Of a DNA stretch of 64,000 nt, positions 39,301-46,360 are shown one piece after another. Source of the stretch: Antedon mediterranea (lineage: Eukaryota > Echinodermata > Crinoidea > Comatulida > Antedonidae); the NCBI RefSeq assembly GCF_964355755.1, contig NC_092671.1:40007304-40071303 (forward strand), written 5' to 3'. Below the pieces are notes generated by a model. That model saw only the letters and a list, made by a program, of their open reading frames with translations. It was not told the DNA's origin and made no database searches. How positions within the stretch are numbered: the first letter of the stretch is position 1; every line of letters begins with the position of its first letter. The translations under genes were made by a program, and so were the position numbers.

Positions 39301-40897
39301 TGATAGTCATGATAGATCAATTATATTTAGAGAACTATACCTAAGGACAGGATAACTATGTAACATTTAAAGATGTTACCATTAAAGATGTTACTGAACA
39401 AGCTTCTAAAGTAACTAAGTGATATTAATTGTTTACAGTAGAACCACTTGTTTGGGACACCGATATTTAGGGGACACCCTTATTAAGAACATGTCATCAT
39501 GTTACAATAATGGCCAACCCCTTTAGGGCCAACTCCTACCCCTGTATTTAGGAAATACCTACTAAATAAGAGGACACTTAGTTGGGCACTGAAGGTGTCC
39601 CTCTTAATAGGTTTCTACTAATGCCAGTCATTTATGTAATGTAGGTGAACTATGTCTATGAGTGTCATTAAAAATCATTTATGTTATGACCTTTGAATTG
39701 CTGTTTTCAATAAAGTTTTCATAATGATAATTTCTATAGCAACAGTAAACACTTTGGTGTATTTGGTATGTTATACAGGTAATAATTCATGATTTCCCCA
39801 AAATCTATACCTCTAATTTATAAGTACAATGTATTTAATATTTCCCAGTATTTCAATCTTTGTAATATAAATATTTACAGACTTTTGTCTACTTTTTGTA
39901 ATTTTTATTATACCTGAATAAATAAATAATAATAAATAAGACATAAACTACTCATGGGACTTACTGTAGATGAAACCCAAGCATTTAGACAGTGGTTCCA
40001 AGTAGGTTCTTTAAGTCGTTCCGCATTCATAGTAAGACTGGTTTGAACACCAACACGACTTGGTAAAACTGGCAATGAATAGGCTGCTGTACCTGCAGTT
40101 CTAGCTCTTGCGGCATGATGGTGGTCAAAAGGTCTCTCTCGTCGGGATAAGAAACTTATAAAATCTGAATCTGGAGGATGACTGGCGCTTTTAGGAGGAG
40201 GAAGACTATAGCGATACTGAGAATAAAAAGATGATGTACATAAGAAGATATACCTAACTAGGCCCTGTGACTGATGATATTTTACATACATATTTAAGAA
40301 ATATTAAATATTAATATCAAGTAGCAAGATTAGCTTGAATAGTTCAAATAATGAATGTTTACAAGTGCGATGGTACAAATAATTTCGTGAGGTTGAAATT
40401 ATTTGTACTATCGCATGAACAGAAGAACATTATTAATCAAATAGTACATACTGTACTGTACTACTATACTTACTACTGCATACCATGTATCCACAATTGT
40501 CCAATCAAATGACATATTTATTTAGATGTTATATAATAGCAATTATGGAATGAATTATTAAACAGGTAATTAACCAGGATGTTGTGAAAAAGTTTGAGTA
40601 TCCTCATCACAAAAAAAGGCCCTTTTTAAAATTTCACTTTGTCTTTGTAAAAACAATTAAAAAGATGGAACAATAATATTACTTGACAAAATAAATACTT
40701 ACAGGGGTTCTTTTATCATGTAGCGTTTTACCTAGTTGTTCACCTTTCTGCTTGCAAGTTATGCAAGGAATCGGACTATGCCTAGGCCTAGTAGGCTGCT
40801 GTTGATGGTGGTTGTTTGACACTTGTAACCTTGTCGACGCCGGCAGGTCTCTGTCATAATTCACCTGGCACAATGCAGGCCTAGGTAGTTGCGTCAT
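3317..40897 (-). CDS. Unrecognised proline/serine-rich protein, about 581 aa, 10 exons
   Basis: Exons (5' to 3'): 40897-40703, 40216-39965, 37469-37398, 37197-37008, 36677-36471, 27480-27424, 11616-11569, 4523-4341, 4131-3772, 3498-3317. The first four joins are phase 0,0,0,1 and all later ones phase 1. Every visible boundary is AG/GT, so the model is internally consistent, though no family was recognised. The N-terminus starts MTQLPRPAL and has a CITCK motif. Exon 2 has SRRERPF and HHHAARAR. Exon 4 is basic (HKHHHRAPKQIQKRSKK, WHWRG). Exons 5-7 are Ser/Thr-rich. Exon 8 ends proline-rich (LPDLPPAPPDLFPMPPPK). Exon 9 of the main chain has the basic run RQPRKKREKRKKEK. No signal peptide or membrane span is seen, so an intracellular, partly disordered protein is inferred. 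The 3' end is uncertain: TAG at 3317-3319 closes the frame, but a GTTTGT donor at 3324 could splice on. The 57-nt exon at 27424-27480 may be a cassette. The gene lies tandem to ATP5PB. Confidence 0.7.
3681..3745 (+). mobile_element. LINE 3' tail fragment
   Basis: TGTACAGCGCTTTAG then GGAAAAGCGCTTTATAAAT has the AGCGCTTT...AAAGCGCT stem seen at the 3' ends of many animal LINEs of the CR1/L2 type. It is followed by a short TATAGTATAG run. It lies in the last intron of the unrecognised gene, opposite to its transcription. Attribution rests on motif memory only. Confidence 0.5.
5541..5671. mobile_element. AGCTCTGTC MITE copy, TTA target duplication
   Basis: The left end AGCTCTGTCTGCACTATCAA and right end TTTGATAGTATAGACAGAGCT are inverted repeats. 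TTA flanks both sides (5538-5540, 5672-5674), as expected for PIF/Harbinger-type insertion. The core carries AAATATGGTAGTGATATGAC and a partial mirror. No coding capacity. Confidence 0.85.
6150..6710. repeat. Four dispersed ACACCTACACAAATCT motifs
   Basis: ACACCTACACAAATCT or close variants occur near 6165, 6400, 6523 and 6689, each followed by an AAGGATTAA or AAATTAA-like tract. This suggests a decayed tandem repeat with period of roughly 120-235 bp. Non-coding, within the 4.5-11.6 kb intron. Confidence 0.45.
7074..7180 (-). mobile_element. Possible LINE 3' end, inverted
   Basis: GATTGATTTGATTTATTCAA followed by AT-rich sequence has the form of a LINE 3' terminus read on the minus strand, with a short GATTT-type tandem tail at the target. 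There is no protein remnant to confirm it. The remaining DNA from 7180 to 8840 shows no gene. Confidence 0.3.
8840..9310. repeat. Three imperfect tandem copies of a 150-170-bp unit
   Basis: Each copy contains CCACAAAAGACATACAAATG or a close variant, an AATATAGATTTATA tract and AGAGTAAAATTTAACAAAG, in the same order. The copies have diverged by substitutions and indels. Intronic. Confidence 0.65.
10092..11009. mobile_element. 0.92-kb TIR element with TA flanks
   Basis: The left end GGGCCTGTTTCTGCTGA and the reverse complement of the right end, GGGTCTGTTTCTGCTGA, match at 16 of 17 positions and are flanked by TA on both sides. Subterminal regions carry many AATCGATTATT / AACCGATTA motifs in both orientations. 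The interior 10330-10860 is richer in GC. No transposase is seen, so it is a non-autonomous DNA transposon. Confidence 0.8.
11046..11295. repeat. 23-bp minisatellite, about 11 copies
   Basis: The unit is TACTCAGACTGGAGAGTTAA plus CTG. Variants read AACTGAAGAG or CTGGAAAG. It begins 37 bp after the TIR element at 10092-11009 and ends about 275 bp from an exon of the unrecognised gene (11569-11616). Reading frames through it are by-products. Confidence 0.9.
13120..15235 (+). mobile_element. 5'-truncated non-LTR retrotransposon with intact RT frame
   Basis: An open frame runs from after a TGA near 13118 to TAA at 15050-15052. The 612-aa part from 13214 is a non-LTR reverse transcriptase. The endonuclease expected upstream is missing, so the copy is 5'-truncated, typical of target-primed reverse transcription. 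Visible blocks in order: KENKACGPDLVPPKIV (finger region), LRPISITSVFAKVAE, LTDFSKAFDLIDHTIL (first catalytic Asp), GVPQGTKLGPL, KYVDDLTF (YVDD active site), KAKILGVFF, and the C-terminal region VEYADVVWHS and QKRACRIMLG. No stop or frameshift interrupts it, so insertion was recent. The non-coding tail holds TTACACGCAATTTGGCTC, the hairpin GGCTCTTAGCC (15166-15176), and AATAAAAGTGAATAATAATG. It is probably jockey/CR1-group; the clade was not resolved. Confidence 0.92.
16435..17495. mobile_element. 1.06-kb foldback element with long inverted arms
   Basis: The left arm (about 16440-16710) and right arm (about 17200-17490) are inverted copies: TTTATTAAAACTGCAAATTT, TCTGATTTTATTAATCTTCA and TTTTTCATGTTTTTGGG on the left recur reverse-complemented on the right with about 80% identity. 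The centre holds a two-copy direct repeat (GTACTTTAACATT...GAAAGAAAA, 17013 and 17093). No coding capacity. Confidence 0.75.
18788..20774. repeat. 43-bp satellite, about 46 near-identical units
   Basis: The unit contains TAGATTGAATGCCCATAGG, TACTATCTCCAAAGGGAGAT and TCCC. Units are almost identical over 2 kb. Six carry TCGAGAGAAT in place of TAGATTGAAT (near 19821, 19950, 20036, 20251, 20724, 20767). Each unit has a small hairpin, ATCTCC-AAAG-GGAGAT. It lies in the 25-kb intron region of the unrecognised gene. Confidence 0.97.
21125..21815. repeat. 101-bp tandem repeat, about 7 copies
   Basis: Units start at 21125, 21226, 21327, 21428, 21529, 21630 and 21731 and begin TCAGGGCAACCTAGTCCTG. 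They are near-identical except single substitutions (first copy CATAGGATTGG, third copy TATATGG). Small reading frames across them are repeat artefacts. Confidence 0.95.
22881..22945. mobile_element. 65-bp minimal AGCTCTGTC MITE copy
   Basis: Only the two terminal repeats remain (AGCTCTATCTACACTATCAA and its inverse) around a short centre, flanked by TTA on both sides (22878-22880, 22946-22948). It is nearly a perfect hairpin and the shortest copy in the window. Confidence 0.85.
23325..23770. repeat. Imperfect direct duplication of about 200 bp
   Basis: TTTTAAGACCTTATTT-like, CTCAGTAGGACTA, CCCAAAAG and AAGAACATGTTTGCTAC recur in the same order in two blocks (about 23340-23515 and 23635-23755). 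GGGTAGCCCAATAGG and CATTGGGCTACCC also form an inverted pair at 23351 and 23519. Non-coding. Confidence 0.5.
24693..24798 (-). ncRNA. tRNA-derived sequence (SINE or tRNA pseudogene)
   Basis: On the minus strand there is an A-box-like TGGCTTGGTGG (about 24788-24778) and, 25-30 bases on, a B-box-like GGTTCTGGGTTTAAGTCCC (24752-24733). This spacing and order is the internal RNA polymerase III promoter of a tRNA. The two ends, AGTGGAGTTGT and ACAACTCCACT, are exactly complementary over 11 bp, longer than a normal 7-bp acceptor stem. It is preceded on that strand by (ATT)n. A functional tRNA is unlikely, and a tRNA-derived SINE head is the better reading. Confidence 0.55.
25021..25428. repeat. 23-bp minisatellite, about 17 copies
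   Basis: The unit is GATAGCTATGATAGTGATTA plus AAT. A block of three central units has CTACGATAG in place of CTATGATAG. The first units carry an extra ATA, and the last two have a 4-bp insertion (TGATTGATAG). It ends 37 bp before the next array. Confidence 0.95.
25465..25804. repeat. 68-bp tandem repeat, 5 copies
   Basis: The unit starts AGAGAAGCATGGAGAAAG and includes CATGGACGTCCTGCCAAATG and GACAAAGCAGT. The five copies are essentially identical, with one G-to-A change in the last. The overlapping minus-strand reading frames of 62-67 aa are copies of the unit and not genes. Confidence 0.95.
25881..26029. mobile_element. AGCTCTGTC MITE copy, TTA target duplication
   Basis: It begins AACTCTGTCTACACTACCAA and ends TTTTGATAATGTGGACAGAGCT, with TTA on both sides (25878-25880, 26030-26032). 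The core has repeated CACATATTTGGGCACATCAC-like segments. Confidence 0.85.
27546..27762. mobile_element. AGCTCTGTC MITE with internal 21-22-bp array
   Basis: The ends are AGTTCTATTTCCACTATCAA and TTTGATAGTGTAGACAAAGCT. The core unit CACTACCATATTTAAGCACAT is tandemly repeated about five times (27625-27725), making this the longest copy. The left flank is TTA and the right TAA. The candidate exon 27424-27480 lies 65 bp to its left. Confidence 0.85.
28406..28542. mobile_element. AGCTCTGTC MITE copy, TTA target duplication
   Basis: The left end AGCTCTGTCTACACTATCAA is intact. The right end is eroded to AAAGTTAAAGAGCT. TTA flanks both sides (28403-28405, 28543-28545). The core has two tandem ATATGGTAGTGATATG-type units. 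Confidence 0.8.
29812..29935. repeat. Three imperfect 40-46-bp tandem units
   Basis: TGAATCGGGTGTTAGTCACG occurs twice (about 29821 and 29865) and a diverged form, TGAGTTGGCTGTTAATCATG, a third time, each followed by CTTAA...AAGGGTA. The neighbouring stretches 28600-29800 and 30520-33480 show no genes, only AT-rich intron sequence. Confidence 0.6.
30392..30512. mobile_element. Partial AGCTCTGTC MITE copy
   Basis: The core GTGTGATGTGCCCAAATATG, a second CCCAAATATGGTAGTGGTAT unit and ATATGGGCACATCACAC are present. The right terminus is reduced to TTTTGATAGACATGG and the left terminus is missing. Confidence 0.65.
33529..34040. repeat. 45-47-bp minisatellite with five-unit higher-order repeat
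   Basis: Eleven units of TTCTAAGGGTGGATCCTAGG + ATAACAATAGGGGCACACG. Units differ in GGATCC / GATCC / GGTCC, in GGGGTACACG, and in GTTAAAC versus GTTTAAC. The order of variants in units 2-6 repeats in units 7-11, so the array grew by duplication of a block of five units. Diverged single copies precede it at 33481. Confidence 0.93.
34976..35011. repeat. Perfect 15-bp stem hairpin
   Basis: ACCATGGAGAAATAA and its exact reverse complement flank the 6-base AGTAAC. It could be a minimal transposon relic or an RNA hairpin. No target duplication is evident. Confidence 0.6.
35635..35772. mobile_element. AGCTCTGTC MITE copy
   Basis: It begins AGCTCTGTCTACACTATAAA and ends TTTGATAGTGTATACAGCGCT. The flanks are TAA on the left and TTA on the right, so the target duplication is not exact here. 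The core matches the family. Confidence 0.8.
36340..36367. repeat. (ACAG)n microsatellite
   Basis: About six to seven tandem ACAG units, about 100 bp from the 3' side of exon 36471-36677 of the unrecognised gene. Confidence 0.9.
36785..36911. mobile_element. AGCTCTGTC MITE copy, TAA target duplication
   Basis: It begins AGCTCTGTCTACACTATCAA and ends GATAGTGTAAACATCTGAGCT, with TAA on both sides (36782-36784, 36912-36914). It sits in the 330-bp intron between exons 37008-37197 and 36471-36677. Confidence 0.85.
37640..37799. mobile_element. AGCTCTGTC MITE copy
   Basis: It begins AGCTCTGTCTACACTATCAA and ends GTGACATTGTAGACAGAGCT, with core repeats ACCATATTTGGGCA / ACCATACTTAGGCA. The left flank is AAA and the right TTA, so the duplication is lost or absent. 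It lies upstream of the 24-codon exon 37398-37469. Confidence 0.85.
37838..38245 (-). mobile_element. LINE 3' remnant, end of reverse transcriptase ORF
   Basis: On the minus strand the frame reads LNRIVKTASRIIGSAQLP, then LLKKAVAIKDDQFHPASS, MFQLMRSGRRFRS, ARFTNSFFLGSIRALN and stop. This is the usual C-terminal end of CR1/L2/Rex-type LINE polyproteins (HP..LF.LLPSGRRYR... NSF.P.AI..LN). About 120 nt of 3' UTR and a (GACTT)6 tail follow at 37838-37868, the expected TPRT terminus. It belongs to a different LINE family from the 13-15 kb copy. Confidence 0.8.
39438..39622. mobile_element. Possible MITE
   Basis: AGTAGAACCACTTGTTTGGGACACC on the left pairs loosely with AGTAGAAACCTATTAAGAGGGACACC, the reverse complement of the right. 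GGGACACC/GGTGTCCC recurs inside. Only the outer 8 and inner 8 bases match exactly. The rest of 38250-39900 holds nothing recognisable. Confidence 0.4.
40366..40415. repeat. 21-bp stem, 8-nt loop hairpin in intron 1
   Basis: TGCGATGGTACAAATAATTTC and GAAATTATTTGTACTATCGC(A) pair over 21 positions with one G-U wobble, around GTGAGGTT. It lies in the first intron of the unrecognised gene, so it is transcribed with it. Too regular and short-looped to call a microRNA. Confidence 0.6.
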
Positions 40898-41610
40898 TAT
40901 ACACTACTTTGTCCTAATAAATAGCTGAGTTTTTTTATTAAATAAACTCCACACATACGGATTTAACCGAATACCGTTCTTGTACATGGTTTTAAGTCAT
41001 TTTGAAGGTTGAATATTTGTAAATTATTTGAAGAAAGTTACGACGGACTCCGCCGTGTTCTGACGACAAGCATGACATTTTCTAGTGTCTGCTAACGCTG
41101 ACGGGTTAATCCATTGTACAATATGGGAATCCCCAGATAATTATTCGACAATGTGTGTTATATTGGCTATAAATTAATTTAATACATAGTAGTTAACCAA
41201 AATAGAATGTGTGCAAATTATGTAATTTATATAAAGATGTGTTATTAGTGTTGATATTATTTTATAACAAAAATAGTACTGTATATTTTTAAGTGTTAAC
41301 TACATGCTTTACCTGTCTCATAATGGAACACTCTCAAACTTTGGTGGAAACTAACTGTATTAAAAGTTTTAAAACTGATACGATCTTTGTTTGTGAATAG
41401 TGGCGGCAAGTATACCATAACACTGGCGGTATTTGATCAATTTGTATATATCGTGTTATTGTTAGCATTATAGTAGTATTTCATTCAACACCAATGTATA
41501 CAACTTTTAAACAGATTAATCACATGACAAGATCTATGATATTATGAATCTTTTAATTACACTCCAGTCTAAAGGACAGATTATTTAGAGAGAATATGAA
41601 AGTTAACAAA

Positions 41611-41616
41611 TTTATT
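41611..41616 (-). terminator. Candidate ATP5PB polyadenylation signal
   Basis: AATAAA on the minus strand, about 370 bases after the ATP5PB stop. Other weaker AT-rich candidates exist nearer, so the cleavage site is not fixed. Confidence 0.35.
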
Positions 41617-41986
41617 TAGCTATTAATACAGTTCTATTGATAAATTTATTAATTATACCATTTCTGGTTCAAATAGTTATTTAAAGTTGTTGTTCTGAAG
41701 TTCACCATTATGTAGTTTCTGGTTCAAATCGCTAAGATAGTTGTTACAATATTTTTTAGTTGTTTTACATTGTAGTCCAGTATCTTTTCAGTAATTCAAA
41801 CTGAAACGGATTATACTGTAGAAAACATTCAGCACATGTTAGACAGACTGAGAGAAGATTAAACAGCAACAAACCAATTAACTATGTGCTATAAACAATT
41901 CAAAGTTTTTGAAGAATTTCAGTTGTATAGGTTTGATTATTAACAATATTATAAATCGAAATATTCATTCTGTGAGATGATGCTGG

Positions 41987-44900
41987 CTATGCTGTTGTGG
42001 CCATCTTCTGTAAGTCAGATATACATTTATTTAGAATGTCTTTCTCCTAGAAAATAAAACAAATCATATTATTATTATTTATTGTTCAATGTAGTAACAG
42101 CCCAATCCCCTATTTCATCCGCCTGCTGAACGTCTGATCCCATTAGTTTTTTTTCCCATTTTTCATCTTTTTATGTATTTTATATATTGGTGTTTTTTAA
42201 TATTTTAAAAGCCTGTATTAAAAGGTTACACGCAATCTGGCTATTGGCCACAAGTTGCTCTATTGTTTTTTAATAAAAAGTATATAATATATAGCAGAAA
42301 TAAGACTAAAGAAAAACAGATATATCCTAAAGCTCTGTCTACACTATCAAACTAGTTTGAACAAAAAAAAATATGGTGGTGATATGTCCAAATATAGTAG
42401 TGATATAACATCATCATGTATATTAGGCACATTCACATTTTGTTGTCACATAAAGTTTGATAGTGTAGACTAGACTTAACATTATGTAAACCAATATTAT
42501 ACATAAACTATCAAATATCCTATATGATTGGCGACAATCTATTATAAAAAAGTGCGAAGCATTACTGCCATTTAGTGATTTATCAATAATAGTTTGTAGT
42601 TTGTTTACCTGTTGTGGTGTAATGCTTTCAACAACATTCTTTTCTATCCAGGTAACCATGTGTTCTTGTTCTTTCTTACGCTTCATCTCTTCTACTGCAA
42701 TATAGTAATCCTATAATACAGTAGCATTAATTACTGATACATATACAATCAGTATTTAGTAATACACATGTTTTTTTTGGGGAATGAAAACATTGGCTAA
42801 AGCTCACTACACTATCAAACTTATGCGACAACAAAATGTGATGTGCACATATATGAACACGATGTAATACTACCATATTTGAGTACATCACACTTTTTTT
42901 GTCAAATTAGTTTGATAGTGTAGACAGAGCTTAAGATTGAAAGAAGTCCAGGATTTGTGTTTATCATTATCATCTGTTTCACACAAGATGATTTACACAA
43001 ACAAATCTTTGGTAGTAGATTAGTGTGAAAAATCAAAATCTTACCATTCTAGCTTTGACTGCATTTGTTACTTGCAATTGTCGTTCTCTGTACTCAGTGT
43101 CTAACTGAAGTTGAACATTCTCCTACAAATAAAAAATAATAGCAATTACTATATAATAAACGTCTAGGCTGAAACACTAGGCTTTTAAAATTATATTTAA
43201 AGGTATCAGGGGGATTACCACCTATCTAATAGGACAGTGATTAATTTACTATTGGTAATCCTTGGCCACAGACATAAAATATTAAAAAAACAATTACCTA
43301 ATGCTTAAAAGTATATATAAAAAAACTCATAACTTACATATTAGTGTTAAAACAGCAAATAAAAAAAAACTGTACAAAACTCTGGATAACCCAGTAATAT
43401 AATATTGTATATAATATTCATAATATGCTTTTTTGTACAATGACATGTCACCACACACAAGTGCTGGTAATATTGACTGCAAATAATGACTTACTCTTTT
43501 AGCATCAAACAAGTTGTTTCTTCCCTCAATCCGCCATTGTTCTAATTTTTCTTCCTTGATGGCATCCTCGTAGGCTTTTAAACTTTCTATTTTACTTTTC
43601 TCTGCGTTTGCAAGTTGGTCCTATAAGACACAATAAAACATACTTAATAGTAGAGTATGCTATGATTTTCACACCATTTCTTTGCAATTTATGCCTTATT
43701 AATATGTTTTAAATCTTTCTCAGTTTACTTTAATATTTGTTTTTTGTTATTTTTTACGGTAGCCTATAAGTGTCACGGCAACTTTAAAAAAATATCACGG
43801 CAACTTTCAAAAAAAGCCACGGCAATTTGAAAAAAGCCACAGCAATTTGAAAAAAGCCACGGCAATTTGAAAAAAGCCACGGCAAATTAAAAATAAAACA
43901 TCACAGCAAATTAAAAATAAAACATCGCGGCAATTTAACAAAAATACCATGGCAACTTAAAAATGAAACACCACGGCAAATTAGTATTGAAACACCACGG
44001 CAAATTAGTAATGAAACACCACGGCAAATTACAGAATGCCGCGATAAAAAAAAAAATTGCTGTGATATTTTTTGAAAGTTGCCGTGACACTTACAGGCCA
44101 CCGTAATTTTTATATTTGAAGATCTCTTTTTCAGTAGTTTGTAAATATTTTGTAATTTGTTTTTATGTCTAATTTTTTGTATATATTTTAATTTACTGTA
44201 AACTTGTTAAACATCTCATTGAGACTGTGTCTCTGATTTAAAAGAGATACAATAAAAGTTCAGTTCAGTTCCGGTAGAGTTTGAACTACTTAGGTGCTTT
44301 GATTAGCATAATACCAAATAGTGAAATTAAATGAGAATAAAATAGTCAACAGTTTAGATGTAGAGCAGTACTGTATGGTAACATGTACTTACTGCTATCT
44401 GCTTATCAGCCCAGTCAGCAACTGTTCCACCATACTTCTTAGCAGCAACAACAATCATAGCCAACACAACTGCACCGTGTACAGTCTCCGGTCCCAAGAT
44501 ATAGATTTCTTTACTTAACAAATACATAATAAGACCAAATCCAAATACATATGGCCCTGCAATAATAACATTTGAATAAGAAAATAATTTACTGTAATGA
44601 AGAACATTAACATTCTGATCTCTGGCCAATTGGTATTTGAATAAACATGGGGAAATAATTATAGTTTATTTAATTAATCTTCATTTTTCATGACAATACG
44701 TTTTTAATTCTTTCTGGCTATACATTTATTTTTTCTAATAAAGTCTAAAATAAAGACAAATGATTTAAATAAATAATTTAATGAATTACATGAAATAAAA
44801 TTTAGCTTTTAAATAAATCTTGTAATACTTTAGTACCTGTAACACCAGTTTTCTTATACATCATGGTAAACCACTCTTCAGGGATAAATCCAAACTTGAC

Positions 44901-45897
44901 TTGACCACCTTTCTCGGGCAGCTTTACAGGCATGCTACGCACCTGGCTGGTGTGTAACAGTGATTTTGGGGCCACCACAACACTGTAGCAAAAATAAAAA
45001 ACTCAAATTAAGCTATTCATTAAACATCAACTTAATTATAAATGTCCAATGTTTGGTTTGTGAAAATGTAATTTGACTTTGCTAAAAGGAATATTATAAA
45101 AAGGATTTTTCTTTTTGATGGTGTTTTATCTGGTTGTACCAATATCACTTTTTGTTGTGTCCACTAAACACATTGTATTTACTATGCATAACAGTTATGA
45201 TCTGATATTCTGGAACAGTGGGAGGAATTAATAAATAAAGTAAAAAAAACCATTAAATTAAAATACCTACCATGGTCTAGTAGAATGGAGAACAGCCCTC
45301 AGAGCTACACCTAAAAATTAAACAAATTAAGTAGTTATGGAATGATATTCAGAAAGACAGTATTATTTGTATGTTAATATTAAATAATAAAGTAATTTTT
45401 TTTCTTCTCTGCCTGGCTAGCCAGCTGGATTTAAATATTTTATTTCTTAAGTTAAGCTAGCGTCACTCCACATTATAAAAAAAAACCTGGTTTTTAAGCA
45501 TATGATGGAGGGTGGTGCATTTCATCATTATTACTAAAATTAGTCATTAATTTACATTTCCCTCAACATGCTGCAGCATGGCCTTACTTTCTTTTTAAAA
45601 TATTTTTTTTTATTATAATATAATACAACATATTTTATTTATTTTGGTCTAGCATCATTCATAAAACACTGGGAGTAACCTAGGCCTAGGCCTTCTATGG
45701 CACTCACTCACTCTCATCACCAGATGAGAGTCGAGGAGGTAGGCTCATCATTCAGTCAGGTTAGTTAAGTTAGCGTTTTCCGGCCAGGCCTGGGTGAATC
45801 ATTCGTGTGCAAATCAACACATATATACACTAAAATGATAAACAAATATTATTTATAAACATTATTTACCATTGGCTAACGCCAGCCTAGACAGCAT
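41987..45897 (-). CDS. ATP5PB: ATP synthase peripheral stalk subunit b, mitochondrial
   Basis: Subunit b of the mitochondrial F1Fo ATP synthase: it anchors in the inner membrane and forms the stalk that holds F1 against rotation. Exons: 45897-45870, 45310-45271, 44982-44837, 44556-44393, 43620-43495, 43122-43045, 42710-42609, 42046-41987. All phases agree and give 247 aa (vertebrate precursors about 256). The start MLSRLALAN begins a basic/aliphatic presequence. [24 protein letters not shown] precursor-to-mature features are in exon 3. The membrane hairpin is in exon 4 ([20 protein letters not shown] and [19 protein letters not shown]). The rest is long charged helix ([40 protein letters not shown]), ending [12 protein letters not shown]. 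The intron before the last exon carries a LINE tail and a MITE, the next a second MITE, and the intron between exons 4 and 5 a third element. It is divergent from WDR77. Confidence 0.96.
42115..42290 (+). mobile_element. 3' tail of the same LINE family as 13-15 kb
   Basis: TTACACGCAATCTGGCTATT and GGCCACAAGTTG match the LINE tail at 15153-15184 (TTACACGCAATTTGGCTC, AGCCACGAGTTG), with a similar TTTTTATGTATTTTATATAT tract before and AATAAAA after. Only the 3' end is present, a severely 5'-truncated copy. It lies in the last ATP5PB intron, opposite to transcription. Confidence 0.75.
42331..42476. mobile_element. AGCTCTGTC MITE copy, TAA target duplication
   Basis: It begins AGCTCTGTCTACACTATCAA and ends TTTGATAGTGTAGACTAGACT, with TAA on both sides (42328-42330, 42477-42479). 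It is in the last ATP5PB intron beside the LINE tail. Confidence 0.85.
42801..42931. mobile_element. AGCTCTGTC MITE copy, TAA target duplication
   Basis: It begins AGCTCACTACACTATCAAAC and ends TTTGATAGTGTAGACAGAGCT, with TAA on both sides (42798-42800, 42932-42934). It lies in the ATP5PB intron between 42711 and 43044. Confidence 0.85.
43757..44103. mobile_element. TIR element with internal CACGGCAA array
   Basis: The left end CGGTAGCCTATAAGTGTCAC and the reverse complement of the right end, CGGTGGCCTGTAAGTGTCAC, continue as matching arms of about 50 bp. The interior is about a dozen tandem units of CCACGGCAA(A/T)TT plus an A-rich spacer, and the same CACGGCAACTTT motif lies inside the terminal repeats. 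TA flanks both ends. It lies in the ATP5PB intron between exons 4 and 5. Confidence 0.8.
44150..44280 (+). mobile_element. Possible LINE 3' tail
   Basis: CATCTCATTGAGACTGTGTC, then AGATACAATAAAAGTTCAGTTCAGTTC, resembles a non-LTR 3' end with an (AGTTC)n tail. It starts about 50 bp after the TIR element at 43757-44103. No protein remnant. Confidence 0.35.
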
Positions 45898-46360
45898 TTT
45901 GCTTTTTTTGTATTTTAAACCTTGTTTACGGCACGAATGCTGAAGAATTCTAAACTTGCCGTGCCGGTTTCCAAAATGGCTGCTGGTTGGCCCAAAAACT
46001 GTAAAAGCTGCTTTGTAATTGGCCAATGTGATAATAGCTAGCAATTCTATGATTCTGAAAGAATTTACAAAAATCATAATTTATATGTAATACCTTATAA
46101 AAAATTGACATAAAACTAATTAAAATGTAAAAAATCTGAAATACGTGGCAGTATCTGAATAATATGTATGTAATGTACTTTTCTTGTTATATTTGCGGCA
46201 GCCAATCAATAATATCGTACAAAATTACTTCGACATAAACTTTGACCCAATAGTAATCAAAAGGCCATGTGTGTAGTGTAAAAACTTGATATAAAAAGCG
46301 AGAGAAAAGGTGCGGTGTGTTGTCGTTTTTAATGTCTTTATGAAAATCCCCTTATTAAAT
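45898..46360. promoter_or_regulatory. Bidirectional ATP5PB / WDR77 promoter region
   Basis: The 463 bp between the two divergent start codons must hold both transcription starts. Visible candidate sites: CCAAAATGGCTGC (45971-45983), a YY1-like core common at start sites of nuclear-encoded mitochondrial genes; ATTGGCCAAT (46018-46027), a back-to-back CCAAT pair; CCAAT at 46202-46206 and 46247-46251. No TATA box is convincing and there is no strong CpG island. Site function is inference. Confidence 0.6.
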
